DNA from: Gammaproteobacteria bacterium
GTDB taxonomy: Bacteria; Pseudomonadota; Gammaproteobacteria; JAJPIJ01
Assembly (NCBI GenBank): GCA_022071965.1
Contig: JAJVIQ010000009.1
Span: forward strand, 124,001 to 188,000
Direction: 5' to 3'
Length of the DNA: 64,000 nt
Shown here: piece after piece, positions 57,750 through 64,000 of the stretch
How the letters are laid out: each line of letters starts with the position of its first letter
Numbering within the stretch: the stretch's first letter is position 1
Translations under genes and position numbers: made by a program
The notes under the pieces: generated by a model
The model's input: only the letters and a program-made list of their open reading frames with translations
Told to the model about the DNA's origin: nothing
Databases searched by the model: none

Positions 57750-59549
57750 TCACGAGACCTGGGTAACAGGCGTTGCCTGCGAGGGGGGCTGCAGCTTGAC
57801 CGGTCTGGGTTCGGCAAATACGTGACCCTGCACGTAGTCCACGCCGATCCTCCTGAGCTCGAGCATGGTGGCGACGTCGGCCACGCATTCCCCGATGGTG
57901 CGTATGCCGACGCGATTCGCGATGCGGGCCAGGGCCACCGTTATCTCGCGGTCGACGGGGTTGGCCGCCATCCTGCGAACGATGGTTTCGCTGATCTTCA
58001 GGTAGTCCATCGGGATCTTCCGCAGCATCGAGAACGACCCGATCAGGGCGCCGCAGTCGTCAATGGCGATCTGGCAGCCGGCGTCCTTGACCTTGGTGGC
58101 GAAATGCTGCGCCCGTTCGGGATGCTCGATCACGACCACCTCGGCGACCTCGAAGCACAGCCGCTCGGCCGGCAGCGCGTACTCCTTGATGAGTTCCAGC
58201 AGCGTGTCTAGGAATCTATCGTCGAGCAGCGACTGTCCCGAGACGTTCATGCTGGTCCAGTCATTGCCGCGGAACGTATTGCCCTTGCGGCTGATTGCGC
58301 GTATGACCTTCCTCGCCAGCCATCGATCGATATCCGGCAGCACGTGGTAGCGCAGCGCCGAGGGCATGAAATGTGCGGGCGTGAACACGCGGCCATTGTC
58401 GTCCTGCAACCGGAGCAGCAGCTCGCTGCCGTGCGGTAGACGCGTGTCGGCGGCAGGGACGATCGGCTGGCTGTAGAGCAGGAACCTGTTCTTGAGGATC
58501 GCATGCTGCATGCATCGCAGCCAGTGGATCTCCCCCAGCCGGTCGGACAGCATGGTATCGGTGACGTGATAGGTGTGAACCCGGTTTCCGCCTTCGTTCT
58601 TCGCCGCGTAGCAGGCGACGTCGGCGGAGGCGAGCAGCTCGGTGAGATCGGTGGTCTGCCGGTTGATCTCGACCACGCCCATGCTCGCCGTGGATTCCAG
58701 GAGCTGGCCGTGCCAGTCGAGCCGATAATCGGCCACGCAGGCGGCGATGCCTTCGGCGATCGCGCGGGCCTTCTGGATGGGGCAGCTGTACAGCAGCACG
58801 GCGAACTCGTCGCCCCCGAGCCGTGCGATGGTATCCGCGCCGCGTATCTTCGCGCGCAGCGCGGCGGTAAGGCCCTTCAGATACTCGTCGCCGGCCGCAT
58901 GTCCGAATCCGTCGTTGATGCGTTTGAAGTGATCGAGATCTATGTAGCACAAGGCGTGGCTGTGTCCGGTCATGGAGGCGTGATCGAGCAGCTTGCGCAG
59001 CCGATGCTCCAGTTCCTGCCTGTTGATGAGCCCGGTCAGGGCATCGTGCTTCGCGGCCCAGCTCATGCTCATCGCGACCGCGTGCCTGTCGGTGACGTCG
59101 CGGAAGCTCAGGACCAGCCCACCGACCCCGCCGCAGCCGTCATCGGCCGGCGTGCAGGCATATTCGATGCTGCAGGTATTGCCGCCGTCGCGCACCAGTG
59201 CAACGGCGGTCTCGCCCAGGACCGGCCGACGGGTCTTCATGCACGCGGCGATCGGGTCATCGGGATCGGCATTGCCGTCGAGGGCGGCGATGCGGAATAC
59301 TGACGTGGCAGGCCTGCCGATCGCGTCCTCCACGCCGATGCCGGTCAGCACCTCGGCGGATGGATTCATGTATTCGATGTTGCCCTGCGCGTCGGTGGCG
59401 ATCACCGCCTCCGCGAGGGCCTGCAGCGTGCGGAGCATGCGTGCACCGGCCACGGCCTCGGCACTGGGCGCGCCGGGCATGGCAATCACCGGCGCCCGGG
59501 CTGACGGCGCGGGTATCGGCGGACTGGAGGGTTGCTCGTATGTACTCAT
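57750..59549 (-). CDS. Soluble PAS-GGDEF protein with a partly degenerate EAL domain
   Basis: A 599-residue protein without membrane helices. A PAS domain (about residues 35-160: LQALAEAVIATDAQGNIEYM) is followed by an intact GGDEF domain (RLGGDEF, RGAD inhibitory site) and an EAL-like domain in which EAL reads ELLLRL and AEGVE is changed, while the DD of IAIDDCG and the Lys of YLKISE remain. Cyclic-di-GMP synthesis is likely; hydrolysis is doubtful. It resembles the membrane-bound neighbour in the GGDEF/EAL part, so the pair may be a duplication. GGAGG precedes ATG 59549, and a CRP-type site lies about 100 bases upstream. Confidence 0.9.
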   Translation of the reverse strand: MSTYEQPSSPPIPAPSARAPVIAMPGAPSAEAVAGARMLRTLQALAEAVIATDAQGNIEYMNPSAEVLTGIGVEDAIGRPATSVFRIAALDGNADPDDPIAACMKTRRPVLGETAVALVRDGGNTCSIEYACTPADDGCGGVGGLVLSFRDVTDRHAVAMSMSWAAKHDALTGLINRQELEHRLRKLLDHASMTGHSHALCYIDLDHFKRINDGFGHAAGDEYLKGLTAALRAKIRGADTIARLGGDEFAVLLYSCPIQKARAIAEGIAACVADYRLDWHGQLLESTASMGVVEINRQTTDLTELLASADVACYAAKNEGGNRVHTYHVTDTMLSDRLGEIHWLRCMQHAILKNRFLLYSQPIVPAADTRLPHGSELLLRLQDDNGRVFTPAHFMPSALRYHVLPDIDRWLARKVIRAISRKGNTFRGNDWTSMNVSGQSLLDDRFLDTLLELIKEYALPAERLCFEVAEVVVIEHPERAQHFATKVKDAGCQIAIDDCGALIGSFSMLRKIPMDYLKISETIVRRMAANPVDREITVALARIANRVGIRTIGECVADVATMLELRRIGVDYVQGHVFAEPRPVKLQPPSQATPVTQVS

Positions 59550-59650
59550 GGTCGGGCCTCCACGGCAGGGCCGGCGGCGGGCCGTTCCAGGAAGTGGCCC
59601 CGGCCGGAGTCGCCGCTGTGCAGCGAAGAAGAAGCAAGTTCGCTGCCAGC

Positions 59651-59666
59651 TGTGACTCAAATCACA
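59651..59666 (-). promoter_or_regulatory. CRP/Vfr/Clp-type binding site upstream of the PAS-GGDEF gene
   Basis: TGTGACTCAAATCACA is a perfect CRP consensus (TGTGA-N6-TCACA). It lies 102 bases before ATG 59549 in the 335-base gap between argG and the GGDEF gene, in which I see no other gene. CRP-family members respond to cAMP (CRP, Vfr) or c-di-GMP (Clp); which one acts here cannot be told. Confidence 0.6.
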
Positions 59667-59844
59667 GTAGCGCCGGCATGCGAGGCATAACCAACTGATA
59701 ACAAATGACTTACTCGCGCTGGTTTGATTTGCCGATCATCCGATCTGCATCTAGGATGAACGCCGAGTCAGAAAATTGACGCCGAGGAAGGGCATCGGGT
59801 TTGCCGTTGGCCGGCATCGGGCAGCCGGCCGGGCGGCCAAGCCA

Positions 59845-59866
59845 CCGGGGGCTCTGCCGCCCCCGG
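59845..59866 (-). terminator. Hairpin after argG
   Basis: An 8-bp stem (CCGGGGGC with GCCCCCGG, loop TCTGCC) starts 19 bases past the argG stop codon. It lacks a T-run on the minus strand, so it is only a possible stop. Confidence 0.4.
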
Positions 59867-59884
59867 CCCGGGAGTGCGGGGCGA

Positions 59885-61105
59885 CTAGCGGCGCGGGCGG
59901 CGCGCGGCGATCCGCAGGCGCAACGCGTTCAGGCGGATGAAGCCGGTGGCGTCGGCCTGATTGTAGGCGCCGGCGTCCTCCTCGAAGGTGGCGATGGTCG
60001 GATCGAACAGGCTGTGGCGCTCCGACCTGCGGCCGACGACGCTGACGCTGCCCTTGTACAGCTTCAGCCGCACCATCCCGTTGACGTTGCGCTGGGTGTG
60101 ATCGATGAGCGCCTGCAGCGCGAGGCGCTCGGGGCTGAACCAGTAGCCGTTGTAGATGAGCGAGGCGTAGCGTGGCATCACCTCGTCCTTCAGGTGCGCG
60201 ACCTCGCGATCGAGCGTCAGCGACTCGACGGCGCGATGGGCCTTCAGCAGGATCGTCCCGCCGGGCGTCTCGTAGCAGCCCCGCGACTTCATACCGACGT
60301 AGCGGTTCTCCACCAGGTCCAGCCGCCCGATGCCGTTCCCGCCACCCAGCTCGTTGAGCCTGGCGAGCAGCCGCGCCGGGCTCATCTCGCGTCCATTGAT
60401 CGCCACGGGATCGCCCCTGCGGAACGTGATCTCGATGTAGGTCGGACGCGCGGGCGCCTTCTCCGGCGCCACCGTCCAGCGCCACATGGTCGGCTCGGCC
60501 TCCTTCCACGGGTTCTCCAGCACTGCGCCCTCGTAGGAGATGTGCAGCAGGTTGGCGTCCATGGAGTAGGGGGACTTCTTCCCGCGTTTCATCTCCACCG
60601 GGATCCTGTGCCTGTTGGCGTAGGCCAGCAGCTTCTCCCGCGAGGTGAGATTCCACTCGCGCCACGGCGCGATGATCTTGATGTCGGGCCGCAGTGCATA
60701 GGCGCCGAGCTCGAAGCGGACCTGATCGTTGCCCTTTCCCGTAGCGCCGTGCGAGATGGCGTCGGCGCCGGTTTCGTTGGCGATCTCCACCAGGCGCTTG
60801 GCGATGAGGGGGCGCGCGATCGAAGTGCCGAGCAGGTACTCGCCTTCGTATACGGTGTTGGCGCGGAACATCGGGAAGACGAAGTCGCGGACGAACTCCT
60901 CCTTGAGATCCTCGATGTAGATCTTTTTCACGCCCATCAGCCGGGCCTTGCGGCGGGCCGGCTCGAGCTCCTCACCCTGGCCGATGTCGGCGGTGAAGGT
61001 CACGATCTCGCACTGGTAGTTTTCCTGCAGCCATTTCAGGATGACCGAGGTATCCAGTCCGCCCGAGTACGCGAGCACAACCTTCTTGATGTTCTTCGCT
61101 GCCAT
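59885..61105 (-). CDS. argG: Argininosuccinate synthase
   Basis: Joins citrulline and aspartate with ATP to argininosuccinate in arginine synthesis. The 406-residue protein has the ATP P-loop [52 protein letters not shown] and [20 protein letters not shown], all type I signatures. The start ATG 61105 and the length fit the family. It stands alone on the minus strand between the YbfF-like esterase and the c-di-GMP genes, with no other arg gene near. Confidence 0.97.
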   Translation of the reverse strand: MAAKNIKKVVLAYSGGLDTSVILKWLQENYQCEIVTFTADIGQGEELEPARRKARLMGVKKIYIEDLKEEFVRDFVFPMFRANTVYEGEYLLGTSIARPLIAKRLVEIANETGADAISHGATGKGNDQVRFELGAYALRPDIKIIAPWREWNLTSREKLLAYANRHRIPVEMKRGKKSPYSMDANLLHISYEGAVLENPWKEAEPTMWRWTVAPEKAPARPTYIEITFRRGDPVAINGREMSPARLLARLNELGGGNGIGRLDLVENRYVGMKSRGCYETPGGTILLKAHRAVESLTLDREVAHLKDEVMPRYASLIYNGYWFSPERLALQALIDHTQRNVNGMVRLKLYKGSVSVVGRRSERHSLFDPTIATFEEDAGAYNQADATGFIRLNALRLRIAARRPRR

Positions 61106-61214
61106 CTTCCTTCGCCCCCAAAGTCACGCTTGAAGGCGCGCATTGTGCCGCCGGCGTGCAGGCGCGTCCAGCTTGGGGGGCGCTGCGCGGCGCCGTATGC
61201 CCGTGTCTCCGGCG

Positions 61215-61994
61215 TCAGCCCGCGAGCCACGGTGCGAGGGCGCCGAGGAATGCCTCCGGGGCGTCCGCGTGCGGCCAGTGACCGGCGCCAGCGATCGTGA
61301 CCATGCGTGCGCGTGGGAAGAGCGCGCGGATGTTCGGCTCGTGCTCGGGAAGGATGGCACGGGAGCGCTCGCCGCGCACGAACAGGACAGGGCCATCGAA
61401 CCGGCCGTCGATATCCGGAAAGCCGGCGATCTCCGGGAGCGCGTCGCGGATGGCCGGCAGGTTGATGCGCCAGGCGTAGCGCCCGTCGCGCGCGACGAGG
61501 TTGTGCAGCAGGAGGTTCCGTACCGCCGGATCCGGTTCCGCGGCACGGAGCATCTCCTCGGCCTGCATCCGTCTGGACGGCGCCGACGCCGCGACTGCCA
61601 GCATGGCATCCACGAGCTCCGCGAAGCCGACGGGGTAACTCACCGGTGCGATGTCCACCACCGCCAGCATGCGCCAGCGCACCGGTTGCACGAGCGCGGC
61701 GGTCATCGCGACTTTGCCGCCCATGCTGTGGCCGATCAGGACCGGCCGCGGCAGCGCGAGCCGGTCGGCGAGTGCACACACGTCCGCGGCCATGGCGCGG
61801 TAGCCCATCTCGGCGGCGTGCGGCGAGTCGCCGTGATTGCGCAGATCGACGCTCACCACCCGGTAGCGGTCCGCGAGGCGCCGGGCAATGGTCTGCCAGT
61901 TGCGCGACGAGCCGAACAGGCCGTGGAGGATGATCACGGCGGCGCCCTGGCCGATGTCCCGGCAGGCGAGGCTCGAGGCCGGTTCCGGGCTCAT
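61215..61994 (-). CDS. YbfF-like alpha/beta-hydrolase esterase
   Basis: A 259-residue alpha/beta hydrolase. The nucleophile is Ser in LIGHSMGGKVAMTAAL, the oxyanion region is ILHGLFGSSRNWQTIAR and the C-terminal His is in GAGHWPHADAPEAF. The pattern matches the YbfF-type esterase of E. coli, which splits acyl-CoA and short esters. I took ATG 61994 (MSPEPASSLACRDIG) as start; the frame is open much further upstream but without similarity. No ribosome site is clear. It is divergent from the chemotaxis receptor. Confidence 0.85.
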   Translation of the reverse strand: MSPEPASSLACRDIGQGAAVIILHGLFGSSRNWQTIARRLADRYRVVSVDLRNHGDSPHAAEMGYRAMAADVCALADRLALPRPVLIGHSMGGKVAMTAALVQPVRWRMLAVVDIAPVSYPVGFAELVDAMLAVAASAPSRRMQAEEMLRAAEPDPAVRNLLLHNLVARDGRYAWRINLPAIRDALPEIAGFPDIDGRFDGPVLFVRGERSRAILPEHEPNIRALFPRARMVTIAGAGHWPHADAPEAFLGALAPWLAG

Positions 61995-62159
61995 GGTGCG
62001 GCGGAGGCGCAAGGGCGGGCATCGCCCCGATGGCCGATCCTGAGGAAGGTCGATGCCGTCATCGTGAAGGCGACACGATATCAACTCCCGCCCTGCGCGG
62101 ACAGCGGGCATCGAATCGGTGCGGGAGCCCGGCCGCGGGGCGGCCTTGGCCTCGCGTCC

Positions 62160-62186
62160 TAAAGTTCCTGCTCCCGCGCACGATAA
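62160..62186 (+). promoter_or_regulatory. Sigma-28 (FliA)-type promoter for the chemotaxis receptor
   Basis: TAAAGTTC (62160-62167), an 11-base spacer and CACGATAA (62179-62186) match the FliA consensus (TAAAGTTT-N11-GCCGATAA) at 7 of 8 and 6 of 8 positions. The site is about 140 bases before ATG 62326, in a 331-base gap with no other gene. Confidence 0.65.
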
Positions 62187-62325
62187 AAAGGGGTGTCGAG
62201 GCGGAGATTCTCCCGTGGGCCGTCCGACGAGTGGGAAGGTCGAGACCGGACTTGTACTGGGTAACCCCGATGAGTTGAGCGCCGGGTGACCAGTCGGCAC
62301 CAACTTTACATTGAGAGACGGAATC

Positions 62326-63609
62326 ATGAATCTGAAGCAGAAGATCACGTGGGGCTCAGTGGTTCTTGGGGTGCTGCCGGCGGCGATACTCGCGGCGGCG
62401 ATCGGCCTGGCGGCGACACGGCACACCGACGCGGACGCTCAAGCCTTCCTCGCCGGCAACGCGAGCGCCGAGACGCAGGCTGCGTTCGATAACTACCGTG
62501 CCAACCTGGCCGAGTCGGTGGCGACGAACGCCGCCGTGCTCGGGGCGGTGCTGGCAGTCATTGCCGGGGCGGCCGGATGGCTCTTCGCCCGCTCCGTCAC
62601 CACGCCTCTCACCCAGTTCACGGCCACGGCGAAGAAGCTGGCCGATGATCTCGTGAAGGGCAAGGGCGACCTGTCCAAGCGGCTCGAGGAGTCGCGCAAG
62701 GACGAGATCGGGGCGATCGGCAAGGTGATGAACGTCTGGATCGAAAGCTCGCAGATCCTGGTGGCGAAACTGGTCGACACGCAGCGGCAGGTGGCCTCCG
62801 CCGTCGAGGACATCATCAACCTGGCGAATCACACCTCCAACGGCCTGAGCCGCCAGCAGAGCGAGACCGAACAGGTTGCCACCGCCATGAACGAGATGAC
62901 CGCCACCGTGCAGGAAGTGGCCCGCAATGCGGTCAACGCGGCGGAAGCAGCCAAGAGCGCCGACAACGACGCGAAGAGCGGTCACGGCGTGGTCAACACC
63001 ACCATCGGTGCGCTCAACAACCTGAGTGTGGAGTTCGAGCGGGCCACCGATGTCATGCGCAAACTGGAGCAGGACAGCACCAGTATCGGCTCCGTTCTGG
63101 CAGTCATACGCGAGATCGCCGATCAGACCAATCTGCTGGCGCTCAACGCCGCCATCGAGGCTGCCCGCGCCGGCGAGCAGGGCCGTGGATTCGCGGTGGT
63201 CGCCGACGAGGTTCGCACGCTGGCGAGCCGCACGCAGGAGTCGACCCGCGAGATCGAGGGCATCATCGACCAGCTCCAGAGCCGCTCCAAGGAGGCCGTG
63301 GTGGTGATGGACGCGAGCCGCTCGAGCGTCAATCAGTGCGTGTCGCAGGCCGCGCAGGCCGGCGGCGCGCTGGACACGATCACCACGCGGGTCGGGGTCA
63401 TCGATCAGATGAACGCGCAGATTGCCTCCGCGGCCGAGGAGCAGTCCTCCGTCGCCGAGGAGATCAACCGCAACATCGTCAACATCTCGCGTGTCACCGA
63501 CGAGTCGGCGGAGGCGGCCAAGCAGACCACCGTGGCCAGCGACCGGCTCGCGCAGGTGGCGACCGAGCTGGCGAAGTACTGCTCGATGTTCAAGGGCTAC
63601 TCCGTCTGA
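62326..63609 (+). CDS. Methyl-accepting chemotaxis protein
   Basis: A 427-residue chemoreceptor. A first membrane helix ([19 protein letters not shown]), a very short periplasmic part of about 40 residues, a second helix ([20 protein letters not shown]) and a HAMP-like linker lead to a long coiled-coil signalling domain with the conserved tip [20 protein letters not shown] and [15 protein letters not shown]. The small sensor suggests an unusual or indirect signal. ATG 62326 (MNLKQKITW) follows GAGAGACGG; TTG 62311 is less likely. A sigma-28 promoter lies upstream, and a terminator follows, so it is a single-gene flagellar-class unit. Confidence 0.93.
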   Translation: MNLKQKITWGSVVLGVLPAAILAAAIGLAATRHTDADAQAFLAGNASAETQAAFDNYRANLAESVATNAAVLGAVLAVIAGAAGWLFARSVTTPLTQFTATAKKLADDLVKGKGDLSKRLEESRKDEIGAIGKVMNVWIESSQILVAKLVDTQRQVASAVEDIINLANHTSNGLSRQQSETEQVATAMNEMTATVQEVARNAVNAAEAAKSADNDAKSGHGVVNTTIGALNNLSVEFERATDVMRKLEQDSTSIGSVLAVIREIADQTNLLALNAAIEAARAGEQGRGFAVVADEVRTLASRTQESTREIEGIIDQLQSRSKEAVVVMDASRSSVNQCVSQAAQAGGALDTITTRVGVIDQMNAQIASAAEEQSSVAEEINRNIVNISRVTDESAEAAKQTTVASDRLAQVATELAKYCSMFKGYSV

Positions 63610-63643
63610 GTCTGTACGCTCGACGGCAGGGATTCAGGGGTGA

Positions 63644-63674
63644 GGGGCGCCGCGCGGCGCCCCTTCCCTTTTTT
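63644..63674 (+). terminator. Rho-independent terminator after the chemotaxis receptor
   Basis: An 8-bp stem (GGGGCGCC with GGCGCCCC, loop GCGC) is followed by TTCCCTTTTTT. It lies 35 bases after the stop of the receptor gene. Confidence 0.85.
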
Positions 63675-63742
63675 GGCGCGAAGAGGTTCATTGACCGCGA
63701 GTCCTGCGCTGCGTTCGATGACGGACACCGTTTCCCAATGGT

Positions 63743-63908
63743 GAGAGCGGTTTCGGCCGCGAACGTGCCGCCGCACAGATCTCTTCGCGGCTGAAGCCGC
63801 TCCCACGATGGATTGCGTCGCGGCTGACGGCGCTCTCACGGCGGATTGCGTCGCGGCTGACGCCGCTCTCACAGCGGATTGCGTCGCGGCTGACGCCGCT
63901 CCCAACGC
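63743..63908. repeat. REP-like repeats: three tandem 33-base units, a partial unit and an inverted copy
   Basis: Three head-to-tail units (63810-63842, 63843-63875, 63876-63908), each opening with GGATTGCGTCGCGGCTGACG, follow a partial unit (63781-63809, with TTCGCGGCTGAAGCCGCTCC). An inverted copy (GAGAGCGGTTTCGGCCGCGAA) lies at 63743-63763. The core CGCGGCTGA-GCCGCT is typical of dispersed REP-type elements in gammaproteobacteria. The remaining bases to 64000 show no gene. Confidence 0.8.
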
Positions 63909-64000
63909 TCTCGAAAGGCACTACGCATTCACTCATTGCACAAGTATCGATAGAATCCGTCCTCCCCGGCTCCAATCCTGCTCCCCTGAAAAAATGGCGA

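Overview
The window is about 64 kb of GC-rich chromosome from a gammaproteobacterium. The case for that lineage rests on gene types: a synthetase-only RelA with the ExDD motif, FimV, a YhdP/RNase G pair, NudJ and MnmA, a RelA/FimV/cyclic-di-GMP repertoire, and a prfB frameshift site of the E. coli type. A species cannot be named. A free-living, flagellated, chemotactic cell that uses quinoprotein or sulfur-type redox modules is likely, perhaps from the Chromatiales and relatives (inference).

Left part (1-18.5 kb): a partial TetR regulator, a SoxH-like metallohydrolase and a fused SoxYZ-like carrier (two parts of a quinoprotein relay module, with no dehydrogenase in view); a DASS anion transporter; relA; a minus-strand cluster made of an exported START protein, an unassigned reading frame, a zinc peptidase and an ATP-grasp ligase; a divergent pair of unrelated fumarases (class I and class II); fimV; a YddA-type ABC transporter; and mnmA.

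Central island (18.5-32.4 kb): a WYL regulator, a broken RhuM remnant, an ORF6N protein, an unknown 100-residue protein, and a complete type I-C CRISPR-Cas locus (cas3-cas5c-cas8c-cas7c-cas4-cas1-cas2). The locus includes an internal start in cas8c that should make Cas11c, and an array of 25 intact repeats plus one truncated repeat. A DUF4143 ATPase under a large palindrome follows. The island lies exactly between nudJ and mnmA, which are direct neighbours on one strand in E. coli and related bacteria, so it looks like an insertion into a conserved gene pair. One spacer is a piece of a tRNA-Thr gene, and another is present twice in tandem.

Right part (32.4-64 kb): nudJ; a helix-hairpin-helix membrane protein with an OmpA-like partner; yhdP and rng; a GlgC-like protein that has lost key catalytic positions; an orphan glcD; tldD; the amino-acid genes alaC-hom-thrC (alanine/threonine pathway); an RpfE-like protein; three GGDEF/EAL proteins (one intact REC-GGDEF-EAL, two with decayed EAL domains); prfB-lysS; argG; a YbfF-like esterase; and a methyl-accepting chemotaxis protein behind a sigma-28-type promoter. 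The right edge carries inverted and tandem REP-like repeats.

Most long overlapping reading frames in this GC-rich DNA are shadows and were left out. Function calls rest on motif and family recognition by eye; no database search was run.
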